Of a stretch of DNA of 64,000 bases, positions 47,255 to 54,617 are shown piece after piece. Source of the DNA: Shewanella glacialipiscicola. GTDB lineage: Bacteria > Pseudomonadota > Gammaproteobacteria > Enterobacterales > Shewanellaceae. The notes under the pieces were generated by a model. The model had not been told where the DNA came from. It saw only the letters and a program-made list of their open reading frames with translations, and did not search any database. The stretch lies in contig NZ_JAKILU010000016.1 in the NCBI RefSeq assembly GCF_023283485.1, forward strand, positions 1-64,000. Reading direction: 5' to 3'. Numbering within the stretch: position 1 is the first letter of the stretch; each line of letters begins with the position of its first letter. The position numbers were made by a program, and so were the translations under genes.

Positions 47255-47809
47255 TTAGAGAAACAAGGTCGCTACCCCTAATAAAGCAAATAACATCGCG
47301 CAGCCACGGTGTATCCATAGCATGGGTAATTTATCGGCGCTGAAATGCCCCACAATCACTACCGGTACGTTAGCAAGCAACATACCTAAGGTTGTACCAG
47401 CAACCACCATAGTTAATGAATCGTATTTTGCGGCTAACACTATCGTGGCGATTTGTGTTTTATCGCCCATCTCGGCGATAAAAAATAGGATAAAGGTGGC
47501 TAAAAATGGGCCCATCTTATAAAAACGGCTCTCTTTTACATCGATTTTGTCGGGGATTAATACCCAAAGGGCGATGGCAAAAAACGATGCGGCAACTAAA
47601 TAACGTGCGACATCGGGGCTGACCCAGTTGATCGCCCATTGGCCAAGCCAAGCGGCGGAAAAATGGTTAATTAGAGTCGATAAAAACATGCCTAAAATAA
47701 TCGCAGTTTTATTTTTAAATCTCGCGGCTAGTATAAGGGCAAGCAGTTGGGTTTTATCACCAATTTCGGCAATGGCAACCGTAAAGGTTGAGGATAGTAG
47801 GGCTTCCAA
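47255..47809 (-). CDS. UPF0016/GDT1-family manganese exporter (MneA-like)
   Basis: A 184-residue, six-helix inner-membrane protein of the TMEM165/GDT1 family. The duplicated family motif E-x-G-D-K-(T/S) is present in both halves: AEIGDKTQLLALILA near residue 15 and AEMGDKTQIATIVLA near residue 114. Bacterial relatives export Mn2+. The start is TTG with AAGGA 8 bases upstream. A hairpin can pair CCACCCCT just before that site with AGGGGTGG further upstream. The leader contains a yybP-ykoY riboswitch, which supports manganese export independently of the protein sequence. Confidence 0.92.
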   Translation of the reverse strand: MEALLSSTFTVAIAEIGDKTQLLALILAARFKNKTAIILGMFLSTLINHFSAAWLGQWAINWVSPDVARYLVAASFFAIALWVLIPDKIDVKESRFYKMGPFLATFILFFIAEMGDKTQIATIVLAAKYDSLTMVVAGTTLGMLLANVPVVIVGHFSADKLPMLWIHRGCAMLFALLGVATLFL

Positions 47810-47814
47810 GTGTG

Positions 47815-47868
47815 ATCCTTTAGGGGTGGTTAAGACATAAGCACAACAAACCGTCCACCCCTAGGTGC
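47815..47868 (-). promoter_or_regulatory. Expression-platform hairpin before the exporter start
   Basis: AGGGGTGG and CCACCCCT are complementary and bracket about 30 bases of leader. The second arm lies directly against the AAGGA ribosome site. The pairing could block translation or act with the aptamer as a switch. Mechanism is inferred. Confidence 0.6.
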
Positions 47869-47877
47869 AGTTATTGT

Positions 47878-47996
47878 GCTCAGGTCTTGCCGGGCAAATC
47901 GATGATTTGCTGTGAACACCATGGCGTATGGCCAAGTATGTTGATGTTCACCCTAGATGACGATGGCTCGAAATCCAGTTAGCTACTCCCCCGAAG
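47878..47996 (-). ncRNA. yybP-ykoY manganese riboswitch
   Basis: Leftward RNA with the family landmarks in order: GGGGGAGUAGC at the 5' side, AUCAACAUACUUGGCC in the middle, the complementary arms GGUGAACA/UGUUCAC, and GGCAAGACCUG at the 3' side. These are the conserved internal-loop sequences of the yybP-ykoY Mn2+ aptamer known from mntP and alx leaders. It sits immediately upstream of a manganese-exporter gene. Confidence 0.92.
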
Positions 47997-48006
47997 CGAG
48001 GCGGGC

Positions 48007-48034
48007 ATTATACCTAAGTGAAACGCGCTTTCAA
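48007..48034 (-). promoter_or_regulatory. Sigma-70 promoter for the riboswitch transcript
   Basis: Leftward TTGAAA, a 16-base spacer and a perfect TATAAT. The predicted start lies a few bases downstream, just before the aptamer's first conserved segment. Confidence 0.8.
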
Positions 48035-48470
48035 GCGGAAGCGGATGAAAGTGGGTTAAATGAAGGCAAGTTTGTATTTTTTCGTTTATCGCCTCGCTAT
48101 AAGCTTGTTACTGTATTTAACGCCATTCATCTTTGTTCACAACTGGCTTGCCCACTGGGTTTGGCTCTGTTAATGTCCCAAACAATCTATTTAATCGATA
48201 TCGTTATCGGTTTGTTAATTGGATAATCACCATTGAAACTCATGCCATTTTTCAGCGCTCGATTTAGTTAGCCTCAATGGCGACTGGATTGAAACATTCA
48301 CAGCTATTGGGGCCAATTGATCCGTTATGCACAGATCCGCTTGGATGCTTTAGGTGATATGTCGCTTAGTTTGTTTTAAGGCATAGAGTTTATCGGTTCA
48401 AATCTTACTGAGATAACACTCAACTAAAATTTAAATAAAATAATAATTAATCATTGAACAGGACTATTGT
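48035..48470. other. Spacer between the riboswitch promoter and the aromatic permease gene
   Basis: About 435 bases with no supported gene. An 89-codon rightward ORF begins inside the riboswitch and its promoter and is not credited. The permease promoter should lie here. I looked for TyrR boxes (TGTAAA-N6-TTTACA) and found none. Confidence 0.4.
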
Positions 48471-49658
48471 GTGAATCCAAAAATGTTAGGTTCAGTCGCC
48501 ATTGTTGCCGGAACGGCCATTGGCGCAGGTATGTTAGCTTTACCTCTTGCGACTGCAGCCTTAGGTATTATTCCGGCGTTAGTATTACTGGTCGTTATTT
48601 GGGGCGTATCTGCCTATACCTCATTGCTCATGCTTGAAATTAACTTACGTACTGGTGTAGGTGATAATTTGCATGTTATTACCGGTAAATTACTGGGTAA
48701 AAAAGGCCAGATAATTCAAGGCGCTTCTTTTTTAAGTTTATTATTTGCTTTGACAGCGGCTTATCTCACGGGTGGGTCATCGCTATTAGTGCTTAAAGCG
48801 AAAAATATGTTTGATATCGCACTTGATAATCAAGCGGCAGTATTGATATTCACCTTAGTGCTTGGCGGGTTTGCGGCGCTCGGTGTGGCTTGGGTTGATA
48901 AAGTTTCACGTTTCTTATTTTCGTTGATGATTCTATTGCTGGTGGTCGTCGTATTATTTTTATTGCCTGAAGTCAGTATTGCCAGCATGGCAACAGGCGC
49001 TATTGCCGAGTCGATGACCAGCAGCTGGATGGCGGCGATTCCAGTGGTATTTACCTCTTTTGGTTTCCACGTTTGTATTGCGACGTTAGTGCGCTATCTC
49101 GATGGTGATGCGGTATCTCTGCGTAAAGTATTATTAATTGGTTCGACCATTCCGTTGGTGTGTTATGTGCTTTGGTTATTGGTGACGTTAGGCACAGTGG
49201 GAGGGTATGACATTAATGGATTTGAAGGTTCATTACCTATGCTTATCACCGCATTGCAAGAGATTGCCCATACGCCTTGGATCAGCAAATGTATCTCGTT
49301 ATTTGCTGATTTAGCGCTAGTGACCTCATTTCTTGGGGTGACCTTAAGCTTGTATGATTTTGTCGCCGAGTTGACCCGCGCTAAAGAAACATTTGTAGGC
49401 CGGATTCAGACTTGGCTATTAACCTTTGTTCCGCCAGTATTGTGTGCCTTGTATCTACCAGAAGGTTTTGTAGCAGTGCTCGGATTTGCTGCTGTGCCAT
49501 TGGTGGTGATGATTATCTTTTTACCTATTGTGATGGCGCTGCGACAACGTCAATTACAACTGGGCGGTTATCAAGTGTCTGGTGGTGTAGGTGCGTTAGC
49601 CTTGGCAGGTTTATTGGGCGCCGTGATTATTGGTGCCCAGCTATTTGTTGCTATCTAA
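48471..49658 (+). CDS. Aromatic amino-acid permease, HAAAP family (TyrP/Mtr-like)
   Basis: A 395-residue, 11-helix inner-membrane amino acid/proton symporter. The N-terminus VAGTAIGAGMLALPLATA is the family signature, followed by SLLMLEINLRTGVGDNLHVITGKLLG and SFGFHVCIATLVRYLDGD. It probably imports tyrosine or tryptophan. Which of the two cannot be decided from sequence. GTG start with AGGA about 10 bases upstream. Confidence 0.9.
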   Translation: MNPKMLGSVAIVAGTAIGAGMLALPLATAALGIIPALVLLVVIWGVSAYTSLLMLEINLRTGVGDNLHVITGKLLGKKGQIIQGASFLSLLFALTAAYLTGGSSLLVLKAKNMFDIALDNQAAVLIFTLVLGGFAALGVAWVDKVSRFLFSLMILLLVVVVLFLLPEVSIASMATGAIAESMTSSWMAAIPVVFTSFGFHVCIATLVRYLDGDAVSLRKVLLIGSTIPLVCYVLWLLVTLGTVGGYDINGFEGSLPMLITALQEIAHTPWISKCISLFADLALVTSFLGVTLSLYDFVAELTRAKETFVGRIQTWLLTFVPPVLCALYLPEGFVAVLGFAAVPLVVMIIFLPIVMALRQRQLQLGGYQVSGGVGALALAGLLGAVIIGAQLFVAI

Positions 49659-49784
49659 CTGGTTGTCATTAATTGGCGATTAGAAGAAGTAGCTTTAGCG
49701 AATGCCATCAGGTAACTTTGATGAGATGTATTTGCTTTGTAAGCGAATTTGTCTGAGTCTGTTATAGCGTGTGCTCAATGTGAT

Positions 49785-49812
49785 AAAGTCAGGCCCTGTG
49801 CCTGACTTTTTG
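49785..49812 (+). terminator. Terminator of the aromatic permease gene
   Basis: The stem AAAGTCAGGC/GCCTGACTTT has a 5-base loop and a T-run. Confidence 0.9.
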
Positions 49813-49941
49813 CTTTTTAGACTTTAAAGCGCGTTATCACAGAGTTTTACGCTAAATATTTAAAATTAAAACAACAAGATTAACACCATAAAATAGCCCA
49901 GCTTGCGTTTGGCTTCATTTACATAAAACGGATTTAACACA

Positions 49942-52098
49942 ATGAAAAAATGGTTACTCACAGTTGCCGTAGCCGCCAGTTTTGGCGCTCAGGCTGACGA
50001 AGGTATGTGGCAGCCCCACCAATTGCCTGCTATGGCCGCTGAGCTAAAAGCAAAGGGGTTAGAAATTGATGCAACATCAATTTCTAAACTGACGCAATTC
50101 CCGATGAACGCCGTAATAAGCCTTGGCGGCTGTACCGCTTCATTCGTATCACCAAAGGGACTGGTGGTCACTAACCACCACTGCGCCTATGGTGCGATTC
50201 AATACAATTCAACGCCGGAAAAAAACCTGCTTGAAGAAGGCTTCTTAGCCAAAACCTTCGCCGATGAATTGCCTGCCACGCCAGGCTCTCGCGTGTATGT
50301 CACTGAAGATGTGACCAATGTAACTGAGCGCGTACAAAGCGGGCTTGAAGGTAAAGTGGGTAGCGACCTTTATCAAGGCGTTGAAAACCAAGAAAAAGCC
50401 TTAGTTGCCGAATGTGAAAAAGAAGAGGGCTACCGTTGCCAAGTGTATAGCTTCCACGGCGGGCTTGAGTACTATCTGGTAAAACAGTTAGAAATTCGCG
50501 ATGTACGTTTGGTTTATAACCCCGCAGCGAGCGTGGGTAAATATGGTGGCGACGTTGATAACTGGATGTGGCCACGTCACACCGGCGATTTCTCTTTCTA
50601 TCGTGCCTATGTGTCCAAAGCAGGAAAACCTGCCGATTTCAGCAGCGATAACGTGCCATACGAGCCCAAAAGCTTTTTAAAAGTCTCGGCTAAAGGCGTG
50701 AGTGATGGCGATTTTGTCATGGTGGCAGGCTACCCAGGTCGCACTAACCGTTATCGCACCGCCAATGAGGTACAAAATCAATTCGAGTGGGCTTATCCAG
50801 AAGGTAAGTTACTGCGCGAACGCTTTATTGAGATCATTAAAGATACCGCCCCAGAGGGCAGTGACGAGCGAATTAAGTACGAGAGCCAAATTGCTGGCCT
50901 TGCTAATTACGCAAAAAACTTCACCTCGATGATCGAGTTTTACGGCAAATCAACCATGTTGAATGACCGTAAAACCCGTGAAGCAGAGCTTGCAGCGTGG
51001 ATTGCCAAAGACAGTAAGCGTGAAGCGAAATACGGCAAAACCTTAGCGCAGTTAGACGCGTTAATTGCTAAAGGCAAGGCGCATCAAGAGCGTGACATGC
51101 TGCTAAGTTACATCGGCAATACCACTCTATTACCGACAGCACGCGATTTATATCGTTTAGCGAATGAGAAACAACTACCTGATATACAACGTGAACCAGG
51201 TTTTCAAGAGCGAGATATGCCGCGGCTAACAGCCAGCATGGAACGTATTGACCGTCGTTATGCGCCAAGTGTTGATAAAGCCGTGCTGTTCGATATGTTA
51301 AAACGCTACGCCGCATTGCCAGAGGACAAACGTCTACCTGCATTGGATAAAGCTTTTGGTATCGATAAAAAGTTCAGCGAAGCTAAGCTTTCGAAAACGC
51401 TGGATAAAATGTATGCCAAAACTGAGTTAGGCAAAAAAGACGTGCGTCTGGCGTGGATGGATAAATCGGTTGCCGATTTTAAAGCCTCTAAAGATCCGTT
51501 CATTCAATTCGCTGTCGCTATGTACGACACTGATATGGCAGAAGAAAAGCAACAAAAAGAACTGGATGGCGAGCTGATGAAAGTGCGCCCGCAGTACATG
51601 GATGCCATCATTGCCTACAATCTTGAGCAAGGTAAACCTGTGTATGCCGATGCAAACTCAAGCCTACGTGTCACGGTCGGTCATGTGAAAGGCTACTCGC
51701 CAAAAGATGGTTTACAAGCTTTGCCCTTCACTCGCCTTGAAGGCATAGTGCAAAAGGATACTGGTGTTGAACCATTCGATGCGCCGAAAAAAGAGTTAGC
51801 GCTGATTAAGCAAAAGCAATACGGTGATTTCTATGTGAAAGCCATCGATTCTGTACCCGTTAACTTCCTGTCGACGTTAGACACAACTGGCGGTAACTCA
51901 GGTTCACCCACCCTAAACGGCCGCGCTGAATTAGTCGGTCTGCTGTTCGATGGTGTGTATGAAAGCATTATCGGCGACTGGGCATATGACGATAACATCA
52001 ACCGTTCTATCCAAGTGGATAGCCGCTATATGTTGTGGGTAATGAAGTATTTAGATCATGCCGACAATTTATTAGCTGAGATGGAAATCGTTAAGTAA
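49942..52098 (+). CDS. S46-family dipeptidyl peptidase (DPP7/DPP11-like)
   Basis: A 718-residue periplasmic serine exopeptidase with a Sec signal peptide (cleavage after QA, about residue 18). The catalytic His lies in TNHHCAYGAIQYNS. The Asp is likely in the YGGDVDNWMWPRHTGDFSFYR segment. The nucleophile Ser is in TGGNSGSPTLN near residue 652. It releases dipeptides from the N-terminus of oligopeptides. After the Ser, GLLFDGVYES has Gly at the position that, in published S46 work, marks DPP7-type preference for hydrophobic P1 residues, while Arg marks acidic-specific DPP11. My alignment of that residue is by eye. Confidence 0.92.
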   Translation: MKKWLLTVAVAASFGAQADEGMWQPHQLPAMAAELKAKGLEIDATSISKLTQFPMNAVISLGGCTASFVSPKGLVVTNHHCAYGAIQYNSTPEKNLLEEGFLAKTFADELPATPGSRVYVTEDVTNVTERVQSGLEGKVGSDLYQGVENQEKALVAECEKEEGYRCQVYSFHGGLEYYLVKQLEIRDVRLVYNPAASVGKYGGDVDNWMWPRHTGDFSFYRAYVSKAGKPADFSSDNVPYEPKSFLKVSAKGVSDGDFVMVAGYPGRTNRYRTANEVQNQFEWAYPEGKLLRERFIEIIKDTAPEGSDERIKYESQIAGLANYAKNFTSMIEFYGKSTMLNDRKTREAELAAWIAKDSKREAKYGKTLAQLDALIAKGKAHQERDMLLSYIGNTTLLPTARDLYRLANEKQLPDIQREPGFQERDMPRLTASMERIDRRYAPSVDKAVLFDMLKRYAALPEDKRLPALDKAFGIDKKFSEAKLSKTLDKMYAKTELGKKDVRLAWMDKSVADFKASKDPFIQFAVAMYDTDMAEEKQQKELDGELMKVRPQYMDAIIAYNLEQGKPVYADANSSLRVTVGHVKGYSPKDGLQALPFTRLEGIVQKDTGVEPFDAPKKELALIKQKQYGDFYVKAIDSVPVNFLSTLDTTGGNSGSPTLNGRAELVGLLFDGVYESIIGDWAYDDNINRSIQVDSRYMLWVMKYLDHADNLLAEMEIVK

Positions 52099-52189
52099 GC
52101 CATTGCCGCACCAGCAATGGTGCGGCCTAGCGTTATTCGGATTACTAGCATTTAAGCGCTCTTTGAATCCAGCCATAACAAGATAATAA

Positions 52190-52227
52190 AATAGCGATAA
52201 ACTCACTGGGTTTATCGCTATTTTTTT
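52190..52227 (+). terminator. Terminator of the S46 peptidase gene
   Basis: The stem AATAGCGATAAAC/GTTTATCGCTATT has a 7-base loop and is followed by seven T. Confidence 0.93.
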
Positions 52228-52477
52228 GTGTAATCGCTTCTGATAGCAGCTTTGATAGGCTTGCCATGGCATTAGCTCACCGACACGCAGCAAGTCCATC
52301 CGTGGATGCTCGACCGCCTCGTCCATGGTGCGGACGGTCGTCTCGCAAATCACCACGGCTCACCTTTTTAGCATTAGCGTGAGCTGTGGATTGAAAAGAT
52401 TACGTAACATACTTTTGGACAGAAACGTGATTGATACTTTGCTCTAACTCGTCTGTTTCGGATTAAAATTACTATGG
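52228..52477. other. Non-coding stretch, possible dispersed repeat
   Basis: About 250 bases between the S46 peptidase terminator and the first attC-like site. The part at 52280-52350 is GC-rich, with short dyads (GTCCATCC...GGATG, GTCCATGGTGCGGAC), and unlike its AT-rich flanks. It may be a repeat element. No gene is supported. Confidence 0.4.
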
Positions 52478-52543
52478 ATTAACGCTCCGCGCATACTCGC
52501 GAACTTGTGAGCGTCTAAGGGCCGAATAACACGGTTTGTTAAC
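52478..52543 (-). repeat. attC-like site at the 3' end of paiB (weak)
   Basis: 66 bases bounded by GTTAAC (which includes the paiB stop codon) followed by AAACCG, and by GCGTTAAT at the other end. That is the general outline of integron attC sites, including the stop codon embedded in TAACAAA. The inner arms are poorly complementary, so the call is tentative. Confidence 0.35.
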
Positions 52544-53153
52544 TGCCTGTACCAACATTTCTCTTTTCCATGTAAGCACATAAACTGGCAGCATTTAAAT
52601 CCTTAGATTTTTGTAAACCCGCAAATACTCCCTTTTGATCCTCTGGTTTGCGATGTTGTCCTAATTTTTCTTTAGCTTGAATCTCGTCAATTGCAATTTT
52701 GAATCCGACAACACCGCTACGAAGCTTTAACTGATAATCAGCAGGCATAATATCAATGTTATTTAACAACTCAGGTTCATATTTAACAATAAGTTCAGCC
52801 ATAACCTGCTGATTCTCATCGTCATCAAGAATACTGAGGTAACCATAACAATGAACCACTGAATAATTCCAAGTTGGTACAGCTGGTTTAGTTACATACC
52901 AACTTGGTGAAATATAGGCATGTGGCCCTTGAAAAATAACTAAAACCCTCTGATTCTCAGCAATTTCCCAATGGGTATTTGATTTAGCAAAGTGACCAAA
53001 TAGAAAACCAAGCCCTTTATCATCCGGTTCGTAAATGAGTGGTAAATGTGTAGCAGTTAGATCAGCACTGATTAGTGTTCCAAATCCATTTTCAGCTATT
53101 AGCTCACTGATTACTAATGGATCTTTTACTTCAAGATTCTTAGGTATGTACAT
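52539..53153 (-). CDS. paiB: PaiB-family FMN-binding protein
   Basis: A 204-residue protein of the PaiB family (FMN-binding split-barrel, called negative transcriptional regulator in Bacillus). Visible signatures are MYIPKNLEVKDPLVISELI, TATHLPLIYEPDDKGLGFLFGHFAKSN, HAYISPSWYVTKPAVPTWNYSVVHCYG and KLRSGVVGFKIAIDEIQAKEKLGQHRKPED near the C-terminus. The gene looks more AT-rich than its neighbours and is flanked by repeat-like and attC-like sequence, hinting at recent acquisition. Its ATG follows only a weak ribosome site (AGAGAATC). Molecular role in this host is unknown. Confidence 0.9.
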   Translation of the reverse strand: MYIPKNLEVKDPLVISELIAENGFGTLISADLTATHLPLIYEPDDKGLGFLFGHFAKSNTHWEIAENQRVLVIFQGPHAYISPSWYVTKPAVPTWNYSVVHCYGYLSILDDDENQQVMAELIVKYEPELLNNIDIMPADYQLKLRSGVVGFKIAIDEIQAKEKLGQHRKPEDQKGVFAGLQKSKDLNAASLCAYMEKRNVGTGS

Positions 53154-53173
53154 GATTCTCTACTACGATAGCG

Positions 53174-53231
53174 GTTAACGGCTTAGTATTTATGCGTTTC
53201 GCTGTTTGCAGGGCATAAATCGTTTGTTGAC
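53174..53231 (-). repeat. attC-like site upstream of paiB
   Basis: 58 bases read leftward: GTCAAC - AAAC - GATTTATGC - 17-base loop - GCATAAATAC - TAAGCC - GTTAAC. The outer boxes pair with one mismatch. The inner boxes pair perfectly except for one extra A, which would be extrahelical. Box order, size, an unpaired spacer between the boxes and an extrahelical base are the structural marks of integron attC sites. The paiB ATG starts 20 bases after it. Confidence 0.5.
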
Positions 53232-53759
53232 TCAATCTTAAATATGGCCACTGCCGCATCCATGTCAATTGGTATAAATGATGCTATAGGAATTTGCTTT
53301 TTTGCGGTAGCTGTTTTTTATACAGTTTGGTGGGTAATTACTTGATATCGTTTTAGCTTTCTCATTTTTCGCGCTTATTTTTGCTGATGAATCGCTATCT
53401 AATGACTCAAAACTCCAAGGAATACACCTCCCCCCGGAGTTGCCGCAGGGCGAATAGACAGATTGCGTGAGTTCGGTCATGGATGACCGACTAGCTTTCG
53501 CAGGTGCAGGGACGCATCCTTCGGAAGCGATAGCAAATTTGTCAATGAGCACAAGGGGCTTTCAACTCCGTTGGGGGCGTCTTGGAGCATCCAAGGAGGA
53601 TAGGACGAGCAGTCCTCCTTGGTCGGGTGTGGGGTGAAGCCCCACGACTTTGATTTTGATTAAAGCATTCAAACTAAACTTGGAAGGCTCTAAGATCTTG
53701 CTTTGGGGCAGGCGATTAACAACTATTGGCTTAATGTAAAATCCCAACCAATCATCTAT
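53232..53759. repeat. Hairpin-rich non-coding stretch between paiB and rluF
   Basis: Four strong inverted repeats occur within 180 bases: TCGGTCAT/ATGACCGA (53473-53490), CCAAGGAGGA/TCCTCCTTGG (53591-53622), GTGGGG/CCCCAC (53629-53645) and several shorter ones. GC content is higher than nearby. A 33-codon rightward ORF (53244-53345, MATAASMSIGIND...) encodes a hydrophobic peptide but has no convincing ribosome site. The stretch resembles a dispersed structured repeat more than a gene. Confidence 0.45.
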
Positions 53760-54488
53760 TTATACTATCGTCAGCGCAGCTTTTAGTTCTGCAATTTCCG
53801 ATTCTGTTAATGGCCGCATTTGGCCTTCTTGTAACTCACCCAATGCCAATTCGCGTAAATTCAGTGTCATTATGGCAATACGCTCAAGATCGATAACGCG
53901 ATACCCGAGCGCCTTGGACATACGCCGAATTTGTCGATTTAGTCCTTGAGTCAGTACGATTTCAAAGCTGTCCGAACTGAGTAGGTGGACGTGGCAGGGC
54001 AGGGTTTGCAGGTCTTTATAACGTACTCCACTGGCCATTTGTTCAACAAAATCATCAGTGAATGGCCTGTCGAGGCGCACATGGTAGGTTTTGCTGTGGG
54101 AAAAACTGGGGTGCATCAGTTTATGGGTTAGCTCACCATCGTTAGTTAACAGCAACAGGCCGCGAGAATCTTTATCGAGCCTGCCGACGGGATAGAGTCT
54201 TGGCACTTTAGGAAGCAAGTGTATAAGGCTCGTTTCATCCTGCTCCAGCAGGCGGCAGTCTGTGCCCACAGCTTTGTTAAATATCCAATAGGCGAGTGTT
54301 TCAGCTTTAGTGATGGGCGCGCCATCAAGCTCAATGTTATCGAGGCAGTTTAATGACTCGTCTAAATGGATAGGATCTGTGTGGCGGGCGATGTGGCCAT
54401 TGAGCGTGATGCGCCCAGCCTCAACCAAACGGCAGGCTTCACGGCGTGAGCCTATGCCACATTGGGCGAGGTATTTTGCGAGGCGCAT
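53760..54488 (-). CDS. rluF: 23S rRNA pseudouridine synthase RluF-type
   Basis: A 242-residue RsuA/RluB-family pseudouridine synthase. An N-terminal S4 RNA-binding domain (MRLAKYLAQCGIGSRREACRLVEAGRITLNG) is followed by the catalytic domain with the Asp in PVGRLDKDSRGLLLLTNDG and the motif QGLNRQIRRM. The RLDKDSRG wording is that of RluF (modifies U2604) rather than RluB/RluE or RsuA. Slightly shorter than E. coli RluF at the C-terminus. Confidence 0.88.
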   Translation of the reverse strand: MRLAKYLAQCGIGSRREACRLVEAGRITLNGHIARHTDPIHLDESLNCLDNIELDGAPITKAETLAYWIFNKAVGTDCRLLEQDETSLIHLLPKVPRLYPVGRLDKDSRGLLLLTNDGELTHKLMHPSFSHSKTYHVRLDRPFTDDFVEQMASGVRYKDLQTLPCHVHLLSSDSFEIVLTQGLNRQIRRMSKALGYRVIDLERIAIMTLNLRELALGELQEGQMRPLTESEIAELKAALTIV

Positions 54489-54517
54489 AGTAATCCAATG
54501 TTGATGAATTTAAACAT

Positions 54518-54546
54518 AAAAAAGGAGCCGAATCCGGCTCCTTTAG
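54518..54546 (-). terminator. Terminator of metT
   Basis: The stem AAAGGAGCCG/CGGCTCCTTT has a short loop. On the minus strand it is followed by six T. Confidence 0.85.
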
Positions 54547-54617
54547 TGGTACTTATCGGTATTTAAATGAGTTATTACAAGCTGCTTTTTAACACGCGAT
54601 AAGTACAGTGCTACCTA

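Noticed and set aside
47957..48226. 89-codon rightward ORF upstream of the aromatic permease gene
   Set aside because: It begins inside the antisense of the manganese riboswitch and its TATAAT promoter, has no clear ribosome site and no recognisable sequence.
48227..48470. TyrR boxes before the aromatic permease
   Set aside because: No TGTAAA-N6-TTTACA-like sequence could be found.
52072..52356. 94-codon leftward ORF overlapping the S46 peptidase end
   Set aside because: It runs through the peptidase terminator and the GC-rich block. It is probably a translation of repeat DNA.
53265..53552. 95-codon leftward ORF between paiB and rluF
   Set aside because: It spans several perfect hairpins, has low-complexity composition and no family match by eye.
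53562..53747. 61-codon leftward ORF next to rluF
   Set aside because: Its C-terminal half translates the CCAAGGAGGA and GTGGGG hairpins. Treated as repeat DNA.
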